Assembly: GCA_013397435.1 (NCBI GenBank)
Contig: VZRG01001664.1
Coordinates: forward strand, 84,271 to 148,270
DNA from: Erythrocercus mccallii
Lineage: Eukaryota > Chordata > Aves > Passeriformes > Dicruridae
Direction of reading: 5' to 3'
DNA length: 64,000 nt
Shown here: positions 45,963 through 59,400 of the stretch, one piece after another
How positions within the stretch are numbered: position 1 is the stretch's first letter
How the letters are laid out: the number at the start of each line of letters is the position of its first letter
Program-made: the position numbers and the translations under genes
The notes under the pieces: generated by a model
The model's input: only the letters and a program-made list of their open reading frames with translations
Databases searched by the model: none
What the model was told of the DNA's origin: nothing

Positions 45963-48441
45963 GGGTGACCTCCTCTGACCTCACAAAGCTTTGAGCAGAA
46001 AGTTGGGTAGAGAAGCCCTGGGCTCCCTTCCCACTTGAACTCCTCTCAGCACAGGTACTCCCCATGGCTGAAGATTGTTGAGAAGAGCCACAGCAAGGCT
46101 GCTGCACAAACACCCATTTTTGGCTCAGTGTTTATTTTCTGTTGTTGTTGTTGTTTATCTCAAAAGAACCGGAGGGTTTATTCGAGTAGAAACACACGGG
46201 TGGGATGAATTACACTTGTCTGTGGTGTTTTCCCGCCCCAGCACTGGTTTCTGATGGGGGTGACATTCCCAGGAGGATGATTTGACTCCTGTAGGCAGCT
46301 TTTGATGTGCTGTGCTGGAAGGAGGAGGAGGAGGAGGAGGATGGAGCCCAGGCAGCCGCCTGTGACTGAGGGAAGCTCGGGCTCTGCTCTGCACTGCTGA
46401 GCTCATTCATTCCGAGCCAACACGGGGCTCTGGGAGTGACACTGATATTAAGTAAGCAAAGTGCTCTGCTTAATCACAGCCTGTGTGTGCTCCTGAGAGA
46501 GATGGAGCCAGCAGAATTCCCCCTCACGCTCAGCACAGCACAACCAGAGCAAGAAAACTCTGTCAGGATCCTGGTCACGGCTTGTCTGAAGAGGACAAGG
46601 GGAGGACTTGCTCTGAGAAGTGCCCAAAAATGTAGGAAAATTTTGAAGAGAACACGTCTTGTTAACACAGAACAGCCTCTTCCAGGCCCTTGTCCCCAAG
46701 TGACTCAGCTGAGCCCTCTGTGGTACCTGCTGTCACCTCTCATGAGGAATTGCCACTGCAAGAGCACTCCAAGAGAAAATAATTCAGATTATTTATCCAG
46801 AGAGATGCCCCACTCTCACATATTGAGCAGAACGGTGCTCAGATGAGTTCTCTGGGTTTCAGCCAGAAGCTCTGGTCAAAATACTGCCTGTGGCACAGCG
46901 TCAAGTGTCCGAATTGCTGGGGAAGTGGCAGGGCCAGCTCAGCAAGGCTGCATTTCAGTGCTCTCTTCATCTCTCACCTCTCCAAAATTGGTGGCATCCC
47001 AGAGAAAAGAAGGAAAGCGACAATTCCCTCCCTCCCCTGGCCCTCCTCCCCTCTCCCTGCTCATTTCCACCTGCATTTCTTTGTCTCTCCTTCCCTCTGA
47101 ACCTCCCTCGTGCTTTGTCTTTAAGCCTCCGTGGCAGCAGTTGGGTTGTGGGAGCCTTCGATTTCCTCTTCAGTTCATCACGGAGCAGTCATTTTCTGCA
47201 CTTCCACCATTAGGGGAGTTTTAAGCAAAGCACCCTGTGGATGATTACAAGCCGGATTCAATCTCGGTTGCTTTGATCACCAAGAGGGTGAAGACACTGC
47301 TGGAATATTTTGCTGGTGTGCTCGTGCCTGAAGAACCTCGTGCCAGCTGCTTCCTCCCTGCCTTTCCACCAAAAAGTGGTTTAAATCTCTCCAACATTGT
47401 GATGTTGCACTTACAAAAAGTGAATTGAGCATTGACGGTGTGAGAATTTCTCTTTCCCAAGGAGGAGCAGTGGCTGGCCAGGATTTAAAGCTCTGCAGTG
47501 GAGCAGAGTCTGAGTGCCCAAATTAGCTCCTTCTTCCACTTCAGCTGTAACATTTCTCTTTTCTGTCATATCTCATTGTAAATCCAGGTGAACACAGGGA
47601 TTTAAATATTTTCATCACTTGCAGTGGCACAGGACTGTCCTTTTTCCTTAATCCCTGTGTTTTATCCCCCCTAGAATTGTTTATTTCATAATCAACTTCC
47701 AATATAATTTGTACCTTGTTTTGCATCACTCTAAATCATTTCATTAATGAAAAAAAACAACAAAAACCACAGTCATTATAAAGCAAATATATAAAATACG
47801 CCGAGCTAATCTTTCCCTTGTATTGCAAGGATTAAATAAACAGAAATATCAGCAGAAAGTATTCCAGACACGTTGGGCTGCCATAAAATTTAGTAGGTGA
47901 ACTGTTCATTTACATATTCCCCAAATGCAATGGGATGACACTTTTGAAATTAAAAACTGATGATACAAATGGCATTTAAAGTTCATTTAATATTATTTGT
48001 TAAAATTTCGCTGACAAATCTGTCATATGTGAGGCAGATCCTATTACTAGGAGGAGAAAAAAAAAAAGCAATTGAAATCCAAACCCATCCCAACACTGAA
48101 GGGTCTATTAAGACAGTAGATGAGAATTTGCATTATCAAATAATCCTAACAGGAGAATTTATAAATGGAAATGCGAACTGTGCAGGGTTTTAAATGTTAA
48201 TTCATCCCCATAACTAGTTTCATAAACAGATTGACTGTGGTTCTCCTGGAGACAAGGCAGAGATGTTTCCCTGGGGGATTGGGAGTACCCAAACAGCAGC
48301 AGTTGGGTTTGGGAATCACAGACCTGGAGGCACCTGGGATTTAGGCTGGAGCAGTGCAGGGTCTGTCTGTGCACTGGCTCCAGCCCCAGCCCTGCTTTTG
48401 GCATTTCTGTGCCCCTTTCCCACCCCTTCCTGGGCATCCCA
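45963..48441. other. Gene-poor flank up to the assembly gap
   Basis: Holds a GAG/GGA microsatellite at 46318-46340 and an AT-rich island at about 47690-48200. No exon seen. Confidence 0.55.
46318..46340. repeat. (GGA)n microsatellite
   Basis: Seven GGA trinucleotides in a row. Confidence 0.9.
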
Positions 48442-49048
48442 NNNNNNNNNNNNNNNNNNNNNNNNNNNNNNNNNNNNNNNNNNNNNNNNNNNNNNNNNNN
48501 NNNNNNNNNNNNNNNNNNNNNNNNNNNNNNNNNNNNNNNNNNNNNNNNNNNNNNNNNNNNNNNNNNNNNNNNNNNNNNNNNNNNNNNNNNNNNNNNNNNN
48601 NNNNNNNNNNNNNNNNNNNNNNNNNNNNNNNNNNNNNNNNNNNNNNNNNNNNNNNNNNNNNNNNNNNNNNNNNNNNNNNNNNNNNNNNNNNNNNNNNNNN
48701 NNNNNNNNNNNNNNNNNNNNNNNNNNNNNNNNNNNNNNNNNNNNNNNNNNNNNNNNNNNNNNNNNNNNNNNNNNNNNNNNNNNNNNNNNNNNNNNNNNNN
48801 NNNNNNNNNNNNNNNNNNNNNNNNNNNNNNNNNNNNNNNNNNNNNNNNNNNNNNNNNNNNNNNNNNNNNNNNNNNNNNNNNNNNNNNNNNNNNNNNNNNN
48901 NNNNNNNNNNNNNNNNNNNNNNNNNNNNNNNNNNNNNNNNNNNNNNNNNNNNNNNNNNNNNNNNNNNNNNNNNNNNNNNNNNNNNNNNNNNNNNNNNNNN
49001 NNNNNNNNNNNNNNNNNNNNNNNNNNNNNNNNNNNNNNNNNNNNNNNN
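48442..49048. other. Assembly gap (607 N)
   Basis: Unresolved bases. Open frames drawn across it are artefacts. The flanks are ordinary unique sequence, so nothing can be said about the missing content. Confidence 1.
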
Positions 49049-52000
49049 TTCTCTCCCAACAATTCTACCACATGACAGCCAGGTGGGGAATGAACAGACA
49101 CTTGCACTGTAATAAAATGTGTAAGGGGCAAAACAGTGGAGGAAAAGCTTCATGCACAGATTAAAGCAGCTGGCCTTGTCCCTAAGGAATTTTCCTGGAG
49201 GATGGTGAATCCCTGAGCCAGGTGGGAGCTTTGTGCCACAGGAAGGACCTGAATGAAAAGGGCTCTGTGGCATGGAATGCACAAGTTCCAACCCCAGGAT
49301 TTATTTGTGGCTCCAAGCACTCACAATATTACTGATAGAACCCTTAGAAAACCAAATGGATGGAACCACCAGGCCACAGAACCCCTCAGAGCTGGCTGCA
49401 GCTATAAAAGTGTTTCTGGGCCGGGTTCTTGGGGATGCTTGGATGCTCTGAGTGGGGATGGGGGAGATGGGGACAGGGAAAGCTCAGTGCTGCTCCCTGA
49501 GCAGGGAAGGAGGGGAGAGCAGGGACATTCTCCTTGCTGACCAAAGGTTCTCCAGCCTGCGGGGGCTTGGGGCTGAGCGCTGGTGCACAGCATCACCTCC
49601 CAGGCTGCTTCCCCTGCCTCTCCACGCTCCCTGCTCAAACCTCTTCTGCAAAAAAGCCACTGGGGCTGGAGAAACTTGCAGGGTTTCATTTCACAGCCAT
49701 CTCCTGGGTCATGGGGGGATGTTCTCCTCACATGGGCCCAGTGGAGAGCAGGGAGGGGGATCCTCAGCACCTCAGAGACAGCACATGAGCCTGGGGATGC
49801 TCACAAGCAGGATGGGGCTACAAAAGGATCTGAAGCTGCAGCTTGGATTGTGTCTCCTCTTCCAAATCCCTGTGGGACTGGGCCAAACCTTGAGCTGGAG
49901 TTATCCAGCCAGAAGAGAGTGAGACACACGAGGCACACACACAGTTTAGGAAAGGACTGTTTCTCCAGTAATTAACATTTGTGTCCTGCTGTTTTTATTT
50001 CCCACGTCCGTGTTTCTCCATCCAGCAGCGCAAATGATGTGGGTTTCAAAGCAATCATGCCATTTTCTGTTAGCTGATCTTTTAATGCCTAGGATTTATG
50101 AGAGATGGCACCCTATATTTTTGTGTTTACGTGGATCATTGCTGAATTGGAACTCATCCTGTTTTCATGAAAGGATTCCTCCCTTTTTGGCAGAGCAAAC
50201 GAGTTTGTTTGCAAATCTAGCCTATGTGAAAGATCATGTGGCCATGAAGGAAATCTTGAATCCATTCCAAGTGGTGAGTCTCATGAAGGCAGATTTGTAC
50301 CAAAACCTCTAACACTTGCAGTTTCAGATATTGTCAGCGGGGAAAACCCTCAGCTTGGCGAAATTTCACAGAGGAGATGTATTTCACTGACATGAGCTTT
50401 CTTGAAAGACAAAATTGTGAATCATATACAAAGGAAGGAATGGGGGAAAAAAAGCAGCTGAGACTTTATACAACATTGCCATTGATCAGCTGCCCTGAAA
50501 AGCAGCCACTGCTGGGAGAGCAGAGAGCCAAACGTCTGCAGAGATTCATCAGGTGAGGGTGCAGATGGGGACTGGGAGAGGCATCCAAAATCAGGGGAGC
50601 AGAGGAAAATGGTGCTGGATTTGGAGCGTGGCTCTGCGTTTTAACAGGAGTAATCAGATCTTGATTTTGCTTCGTTGGTGTGGGCAGAAGTGTGGCTGAC
50701 CCCCAAAACTCTTCAAAGTGCAGGTTGAAAACCCCAGACCTGAGGCATTTTGGGGCGTGTGTCACCTCAGCACCAGCCTTAAAACTGCTTCCCTGCACTA
50801 GGGAGTGGGAAAATGCACCATGGATCCACATTCCTGCTTGGAATTTCCCAGTCCCCTGTGAAAACGAATAAGCAAAGGAAACAAGCAGGGAGCCAGGAGG
50901 CTGAGATGTGAATTTGGTGGTGCCGATGCCTCTCGGGTGACTGTTTAAATAGCCCCATTTAGCTGTGGAGGCGTTGGCTGTGTCTGATTCCGAGGAAGAT
51001 GATGCTGCAGTGCCTCAGTAAAGTGTTTTATGAGCTCTGCTGGAAGATCAGCTAATGCCAGGCTCGTGTGGAGCGGTGTTGTTTTGATAGCACCCTGTTC
51101 TTGATGGAAAACCCTGTGTTTGTTCCACGTAGGAGGAAAAATTTCTCCAGCAGCCTGCAAAACAACATGTTCCTTCACCTCCTGGCTTTTTGATACCCAT
51201 CAGAAGAAGTTCACTGGCAGAGAAACAATCACCAGCAGCTCCTGGAAACGTTCAGAAACTGCTCCAGGAAGGCTCTGAGGGGCTGGCAGTGCCAGCAGAG
51301 CCATCCTGCCTCTGTGAACCTTTAAGCATCCGAATTTCTGGCAAGAAGAACAACAAAAAGAATAACAAAAGGGGCTGGGCAGGGGCTGTGATGTGCAGAG
51401 AACCTCCCGTCCTGGCTCCTGAGCATGGATTCCCATCCAGAAGGAGCCATTGATCGGCGTGACTAATGGGGGCTTTAAGGAGGAGAGTGTGCCAGATCAA
51501 TATGCAACCCACAGTCCATGAATCACTCCAGCTTTCCCAATTTATTCGCCTCCAAATCAAATGGATGAACAAAAGATAAATACACAGCCGTGGGGAGGCC
51601 GGGCTGGGGGGGCCGAGGAAGGCAGGTGGGGAGGCAGAATCTCATAAGGGATAATTAACTGGCTTTTATCATTCTAACAAAGCACTAAGCCAGTAAATCT
51701 ATGGAAATGGGAATACTCCAGAGGGTCGTTACTGGCATCAAGCAGAAGCTCTGGAAAACTGCTTGTCTTCTCCACGTGGCTTGGCTTGAGGAGAGGAAAG
51801 CCCTGACACTTCCTGTATCCTGCCAGGACAGCATCTCACATTCCCATGCTGGAGATTCCCCTTCCCTCTCAGAGCTCCTCCAGGCTGGGGGGGAAAAAAA
51901 ATACACAACCCGGATAAATTTAATTCAAAAGAGGAGAAAACTTATATTCTCTGTGGATGAGACAAGAGAAAAATGATCATTTCTTTCCTTTGGGGTGAAC

Positions 52001-53339
52001 AGTGCCCAGCACCAGAGCTGCTGCCCAGCCTGGCACAGGGAGAGGCTCCCCTGAGAGGTTCCAGGGGCAGAGATCACATCCCCAGGTCCTGCAGACATCC
52101 CTCAGCGTGCTCAGCTTGCCCCACACAGAGAGAGGAAAAAGAGTGGGGCAGGGAACATTTTTCCCTGACTGAGAGAAATCTATCTGAAATTGAAGCAAAA
52201 AGTTGATGTGTTGCCAATTTTCCCCAGATGACCAGTAGAAATACAGTTTAGATTGGGTCATTCCTTTCCTCCAATAACTTCAGATTGTTCCATTTTGATT
52301 TTAAGCTTGAGGGTATTTTAAAGCATTCAAGTTTAAACTTCAAGTGAAAGGGTAAATTTCGACTCAGACTTTCCCAGAATTTGTGTCCTGATTGCATGAG
52401 ATTAGGGTGCCTTGATAATTTCAAACCATGTTTTTCCAACCCAGAAAATTCCTTGTGAATGCTTCCAAATCTTGAATAGCTCTGCTACAACAAATGAGCA
52501 CTTTTCAGTGAAGGACAAAAATGCATCTCGGGGGAAAAAATTGCTACTGTGTCTGCCTGTCAGAGGCAATCTCATGCTCACCATTCTCCTTCCAGTTCTC
52601 TCCTGCTTCTTAATCTCCCCTCACTCCCAACTGCAACACAGGAGAGATTTGGGACAGATTTAGGACAGATTTAGGACAGATTCCCACCCTCTGCCATAGA
52701 AACAACCCTTCCCTGCGTGTCCCAGCTGAAGGCAGTGTATTTGGCCACGGGAAGGGCATTAAAAGCGTCAGTTGTTTTAAAGGCCCAGCCTAATTTCACA
52801 GGGATAACCTCAGGTGTGACTTCAGGCTCCCCATTGATGCAGTTGTGCTTGCAATGTTCTTCCTCATCTCCCATCCCATCCAGAAGGATTTCCTCCCTTC
52901 TCCATGGCCTCAGCCTGGCACACCCCTCTCACTTGCCCTCCTCTTTGTGATTCCAGCTGGGAATTCCTGTGCTGCCCAGGCAGGGAGGGGGGTTTTGCTG
53001 AGGCAGCAGGAGGGGTTGTGATGGCACGTGGTTGTTTCTCTTGTCCCCCGTGCGTGGCGATGCTATCGTGGCTCTCACAGCGTGCTGAGCACGTGCCTTA
53101 TCTGCCTGCCCATGGAAAAGCAATATCAATTTGGTGGCGTTGAGGGCTGTGGCGAGAACAATGAGCTGTGCATTGTTAAACAAGGCTCCAGCCCTGTGCT
53201 GTACAAGTGGAACAAGTGTAATCGCTGACACAGGCTCTGAGCATAATTATGGCTCAGCAGCCAGCACAGAAACCTTCCCTGCCTCCCTCCCTCGCCTGGC
53301 CTGTCCTGTATTTTATGTATTTTATGTGTCCTGTGTCCT
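49049..53339. other. Gene-poor flank, no gene seen
   Basis: Unique sequence with a small 11-bp tandem repeat at 52651-52682. The GC-richer part at 49400-49900 has open frames up to 156 codons that do not look like any protein I know. Confidence 0.55.
52651..52682. repeat. 11-bp tandem repeat, three copies
   Basis: GGACAGATTTA repeated three times, the last copy partial. Confidence 0.85.
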
Positions 53340-53525
53340 CAGGGAGGGGAAACCACCTCAAGCTGCTCCAGGGGAGACATCAGGAGGAATTTCTTCCTGG
53401 AAAAGCTGCCCAAAGGGGTCTGGAGTCCCAATCCCTGGAGGTGTTCAAGGAATTACTCAGTGGAGATCAGTCAGTTTGGACTCAGTGATGCTGGAGGTTT
53501 TTTCCAGCCTCAGTGATTCTGTGAT
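53340..53525 (+). mobile_element. CR1 LINE 3'-end fragment, different subfamily
   Basis: GGGAGACATCAGGAGGAATTTCTTC, GAGTCCCAATCCCTGGAGGTGTTCAAGGAA, then TTGGACTCAGTGATGCTGGAGGTTTTTTCCAGCCTCAGTGATTCTGTGA follow the CR1 pattern with the TTGGACTCGATGATCTTGGAGGTC-type ending, distinct from the TTGGATGGGGC type at 4.3 and 40.2 kb. Confidence 0.9.
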
Positions 53526-54051
53526 ATCTCACAGCCTTTGAGAAAAGCCTCGCTAATCCCACTGAGCAGCTACAGAACCACACTCTGAGCTGCCTTCAAC
53601 TGATTTTAAAATGGGGAAGGGTCCTTGTTTGGACCCTCGATGATGACACAAGGCACCCCTGTGCTCCTCCAGAGCAATCCCAGCACCAGACACAGAGAGG
53701 GAGCTGCCCCATTCTCCCACCTGAACCTGCCTGGATTTTATTTTATTTCTTTTAAAGCAAATCCTAAAGCTCTGAAGTCTAATTGCTTCTCTTAGCAGCC
53801 AGATTCACATAATGACTACAGTGTTTTGCCACGTTGAATAGCAGCTGTGTATCAGTAATATCTCTGGAGCAAGGTCAACTGCTCTGCAATAAAACTCCAT
53901 CCTGCCTTTCACATCCCATCAGCACAATCAGCGAATTGGGCTCTTCCCCGAATACCAAATGGAGCAGCGAACTCCAGAACGAAGGAGCTTCCTGTGAGAG
54001 TGACAGCTCTGCTTGGTGAGCCAGCACTGGGCACACACTCCTGATGCTGCA

Positions 54052-54072
54052 GTGCTGCTGCTGCTGCTGCTG
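54052..54072. repeat. (GCT)n microsatellite
   Basis: Seven GCT/CTG trinucleotides. No frame around it looks coding. Confidence 0.9.
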
Positions 54073-54983
54073 TTATCCCCAGTCCCTGCTCAGGGCTCTT
54101 TCCAGCCCCGCTCCAGCCAGGTGAAGCTATAATAGATCTCAGAACAGATTAACACGGCCAGGCGGGCAGAGAGGTCACCCTGACCCCAAGGTGTACAGGA
54201 ATTGATGGTAAAACCCATTTCCCCACAGCTTTTCACCCTGATCTCCCAAAACCACTCTCCCTCTCCATCCTGTCCCCTGCCCGAGGCTGCCAAACCAATC
54301 CCTCCTCCACGTGTGCACTTCAGTTTGTTCCTGCTTTCACCCCTCTTTAAAAAGCAAAGGAATAGCAGGGTTAAAAAATCCATTTCAACAGGTTTTCCTT
54401 TCCTCCTCCCCCTTCTCAAAGGGATATTCATAAAACCCGTGCCTGTTTTCCCATGGCTAATTAGCAGTGCAGATAATAAGCCGGTTTCATGGAGTTAGCA
54501 TGCATCAGTGTCTCTGCTAACTGGGTTAATTACACAGTGGATGGGCATTTGTTGAAGGGAGGATGGTGAGGATGGGTCTCTTTTTCCCAGCAGGGCTCAG
54601 CAATCTGCAGTGTTTTCCAGGCAGTGCCACCAGTTTTTGCAAGAATTCCCATTTTTTTTTCAACAATTCCCATTTTCCAGCGCTTTTCCCCGAAGCTCTA
54701 GTGCCACCAGCAGTGTGGCTCTGGCTGCCAGCTGTGTCCCCAGCCCCGGGTGTCCCCGGTGGCTCACACCAGTGACAATATCTCTGTCCCAGATGTCTCT
54801 TTCTCCCAAGAACTGTTAAATTTTTGGTCACTGAAGGGCTCTGAGCATTCAGCACCTTGAATTCTGCACAACTCAAGACAAAATACACAAATGAACTGTA
54901 GACAGGTAGAGACACCAAAAAAAAAAAAAAAGGTGAATTCAAGGCCAGCCTTCAAGGGGTTAAGAGCAACATCTCTGCTGGCA

Positions 54984-55010
54984 GAGGAGAGAAAGGAGAG
55001 AAAGGAGAGA
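54984..55010. repeat. 9-bp tandem repeat (GGAGAGAAA)
   Basis: About three copies, purine-only. Confidence 0.8.
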
Positions 55011-56199
55011 TGAATTCTCAGGCTCAAGAGCAATTTCAGAATCCACTCAAGCTTCATGCCACTCTGTGAAATCTCAGTGCACCTCAACTAGATCAGAAAT
55101 TGGTTTACATTCCTTTCTTTGTGTTTTTGCGTTTGTAAAAGCTGATTTATTTTAGTCCATTGTTGCTCTAGGATATTACAGCAAAGGCATCTATTGGGAG
55201 GAGAGCTAGGGTTCATTATAAAGTTGCTTAAACAAAGTCACTGCCATCAGGAAAGCTGGATCAGAGAGTATTTTATTTTTATTGCGCTGCATGGAGATAC
55301 CTTGGCAGCAGAGTTAACCAAGGCCTGGCAGCTGATGGGGGAGAGTAGAGCTGTGGTCAGATGCAGTCAGTAGAAAAATTACTTTTCACTTCTCAGAGGA
55401 CACAATTTCACCTGGAGGGTTTCATTTCTTACTCCGTTCCACACTTGCACAGTGGCTGTGATTCCTCTTTTGCTCTCACTGCTGGAGAAAAGACACCAGG
55501 CTGGGCATGCCCTCCAAAAATGTCTTATTTTAACCAGAAATAAAAGGAAAGGTTTTGGCCTTCCTGTAGAGCTTCACATCCACATGCCAGGCCCTGCTTC
55601 TCACTCTGCAAGGCTAAAGGACCCATCCCTTCTGCTGTGACCCCTGAGCTTCTGCTGAAAATAGGATATTTCACCCCACCCTTCACCTCTTCATTCTCCC
55701 CAGTCCCAACCCCTTGGCCTCCTCTCTGCTCCCTCCTGCCCAAATGTTTTTTTCCCATGTCTTACTCAACCAAGGAGTTCAGGAGCAAAATCAAACTGTA
55801 GAACAATTTGAAAGCAATTTTGCAGCTCTCTCATGATCAGTGGCAAAGCTCCTATCAGGGATGTTCACGCAGAAATAATTATCTTTGCTCGTAGGGAGAG
55901 ACTGGGGAAAAATACCCCGCACTCAGCACTGCCTGCATTTCTCAGTTGCCATCGAATAGTCTTGGCTGTGTTTTGCCCAGGGCACCAGGAGAAAGTTTTC
56001 CCTGAAGAAAAAGAGGCTGGAAACTCCCCCAGGCACAAGTGGAGTGCATTCCTTTACCCACTGCACTGACAGGGCTCAACAACTCCTCTGACACCTCAGC
56101 AGCTTCACCCAGCTGATCTCAGGGGTGGGTTTGCACCAGAAGGAAGTGAATTAGAAAATAATGGCATTGCACACATCCATTGCTGTGATTCATTACTCA

Positions 56200-56420
56200 C
56201 TGGTTAATATAAAAGAGATGGAGAGCGACTTCTCACTCAGGCAGACAGTGATGGGACAAGGGGGAGCAGTTTTAAACCAAAAGAGGAGAGATTTACATCA
56301 GATGTGGGGAAGAAATTCTTCCCTGGGAGGGTGGGGAGGCCCTGGCACAGGTTACCCAGAGAAGCTGTGGCTGCTCCATCCCTGGGAGTGTCCAAGGCCA
56401 TCCTGGGATTTTATGATTTC
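56200..56420 (+). mobile_element. CR1 LINE 3'-region fragment
   Basis: GACTTCTCACTCAGGCAGACAGTGATGGGACAAGGGGGAGCAGTTTTAAACCAAAAGAGGAGAGATTTACATCAGAT is the part of CR1 just upstream of the usual tail. GAAGAAATTCTTCCCTGGGAGGGTGGGGAGGCCCTGGCACAGG and CCATCCCTGGGAGTGTCCAAGGCC follow. The final TGGATGGGG-to-ATTCTATGA part is missing. Confidence 0.93.
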
Positions 56421-59400
56421 CTCAGTTATCCTTAATAATTAATCAGAATCTCTGAGCCCTCTGGGGAAGGACGGTGTTTGCACAGCACTTGTCTCTGCTC
56501 TCAGTTGGATTTAGTTGGTGCCACAATGAACTGAATCCTTAAAAACTGCCCTGACACATTAAAAACTCTTCTCTGAAAGCAGAGTGAAAAATAACACTCT
56601 TCTCCACAGAGCTAAACCCAAATGCAGGCACTTTTAAAACTTCCTTTATAACTTTCTGATCCAGATCTGAAAATTGGCTGTCAGATCAAGCCAACAAATC
56701 GCAGCTCTGCCCTTCCTCCCTTAATTCCATGCCAGGATCGGCGTTCCTGCTGGAGCTGCAGGAGGAATGAATAAACAGCTCTTGCCTCCAGACCCCGTAC
56801 CCTGCACCTTTTCCTCCAAAGATAATCACACACACTCTTGATTTAATAGCTGATTCTGGAGGAGATTAAAGCTGAAAGGAACAGGTCACATATGAGGAGT
56901 TTTTATCTGTAGGTGGGAGAGATTTCCAAGGCAGCCACACAGGCTGGAGGAGTGGACAAAATTTCCTCTGTCACCTGAAAAATGTGGCTTCTTAAAGGAG
57001 GTCTGCCTCCAAACCCTGGGGATTTTAAGCTTTGCTGGGGCAGTGTGTGACATTCTGGGGCAGCGTGGGACACCCTGCCAGCCTCAAAGCCCCTTGCCAA
57101 GGGTCATCCTCAGACAGGGATATTATTCAGATTCATTCTTCATTTCTTATTCAGGGAAAAAAAATCCCGATTTAAGGATTCCTGACCCTTGGCTGGTGAA
57201 TGAGGCGAGAGTGAAAGCAGTGGCACTGTGGCTGGGTACCCCTGACACTTCCTTGATCCTCTTGTTGGGTCAAATGGGTTCTGCAGCTCTTTGAGACTCC
57301 AAATCCCCAGCAATAAATCCTCCTAAAGAGACCAGCTATGCCTAAGCTGGCTCTCCAAGTGCCAGCTCCAAGCTCTGAGATGTAATACAGAGAAGACAAA
57401 CTGTGCACCCATTAGCACCACATCAATATCATTTAAAGCCCCATTCTGAGGAGGGCCTGGCAGCCCTCTTAATGCATTTCATTTCCCTGTTGTCTCTGAG
57501 TGGACATAAATAATTGTGCAGTGCTGGCCCTTCCCACTCCATCCTCCCCAGCCAGACGGATTATCTCTTGTTCTTTCCCCAGATTTGGCTCCGGGATGCA
57601 AACACCATTTATGGCCACTGATTGTTCCAAAGGCCAAGTGTAAAATGTACCATAAAATGAGATTTGAATACTCAGTGGGAGATCTGAGCAGCTCTGTTCT
57701 CTCACAGTGGCCTCTGTTCCCACACTTGAGTGATCCCCAGCTCCTGGAGCTTCCCACTGGGTTCAGGAGGACCTGGAGTGAGGAGAACACTCATCCAGCA
57801 CGGGCTTAATGATTCTGTTTTCTGCTGTTGTTTTCACCACTTTGTCCTCAGATTTTTGCCTTGCACGGGCTGCCCTCGATCCTAATCTTAGCTCAGACTG
57901 CCAGGAACTCTCTGTGCAGAGGGCAGGCCACAAGATGAAGGAAAATTCCACAAATAGGGATGGCAGGCTCAGCTCTGGGTTGTTTCTCCCATGAAGCCAA
58001 GCTGAAGGATCAGTTTTATCCTCCCAAAGTTGGGAAACCAGCAAAGCTGAGCCTGGGGAGCAGACCGCAAGCAGAGGAGAGGAAAATCTATCATGAATTA
58101 ATCACAATAGGGCATCTTTCCTCAGCCTCCTATAAAACTCCAGTGTGATAATTTAGTGGTGAGAATATCCTCTAATGAGCTTCGAGGAAACTGCAGTCGT
58201 CTTAATGGGCTTCTTAATGAAGAATCATTTAGGATTTTATTAACACTGAGGAAAAACACATGGTGTTTGGTAGCTGTTTGGAGCTGGGTGAACATGAATA
58301 ATTGCTTCAAATGCTCAAACACAAGCGCTCTAATGGGCCCCTCTTTGGTGCTTGAAGGATATCACAGTTTGGGTCTTTGTAAAGAGTATCCAGAAAGAAG
58401 ATTTTATGTTGGTTCCTGAATCAGAATTTCCAGCACATCCAGCGCTGTGGCAAGTGCCTTTGGTGCCATTTGGACCCCAGATGTTCTCACACGTGAAGAG
58501 AGAGAGTGAAGAGCCAGTGGAAATCACCAGTGGGTCCCAGCTTTGAATCTCATCAAATCATTGGGTATGCTCCAGGTTCATCCAAGGAGCAGTGTTTGCC
58601 AAGTGATCCCAGTTTTTCATTTTATTCCTACGTGTTATCTTATATTTGAAGTCCTGACACCACTCAAACTTCAAGCAAGGTGCTGGTGCACCAGCTGAGG
58701 TGGACCAGGAGAGCTGGGAGAGGAGAATTTGTCATTTCCCAGCACAGTTTACCCAATTAATAGGCAATTTGTACTGTGGCCATCGCATGTCAGCAGTTTG
58801 AGTGAATAAAGCCAAGGGTTTCATGCTCTGCAGCCCTTCTGTGTGGGATTTGTTCACTGCAGAAAGGCTGAGCTTGCCTAATGACCCCAGTTCCAAATGC
58901 CAGCAGCTCATGGGAAATGTTTCTTTCCAGTTCTGAGAATGGCTTCCGATGAAGATAATTTCACTAGGCCAATGTGAGCAGGCAATTATGCAAGCAGGAA
59001 TCCTGCAAGAAGCAAAAGAGGTGCTAAAACAGGGAATAAAGAGATTATTTTTCCTTTTCCTAGGCCTGGGTTTGCTGGAGGACTTTTCTCTCAGCTTTCT
59101 GTGATCATATTCCTCCATCCCTGTCCCCTGTGGGAGCACCAGGCACCTTCCAGCCTCTGCACCTCCATCAGAACTGGTGATGGATCTCTCCTTGATCCAA
59201 AAAAAAATGGTTTTCCCTAATTTTAAGCTTCCTAAAGGACATCTAAATCTGTCCCTAAGAGACCAGCAGTGGGGAAAGCCAGAAATAGCCATGAAATTAC
59301 TGCCTTAATCCATCTCTGCTGCTTTTTGTGCAATCCCAAGGCCAGCAGTAACCACACAGTTATGGAGTTAATTAAATGGGTATCTATGCCCTTAAACATA

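Larger units (their letters stand above)
53526..56199. other. Gene-poor flank, no gene seen
   Basis: Holds a GCT microsatellite at 54052-54072, a poly-A run at 54917-54932 and a 9-bp GGAGAGAAA repeat near 54984-55010. No exon seen. Confidence 0.55.

Noticed and set aside
48263..49291. Frames of 250-316 codons
   Set aside because: They consist mostly of the N gap.
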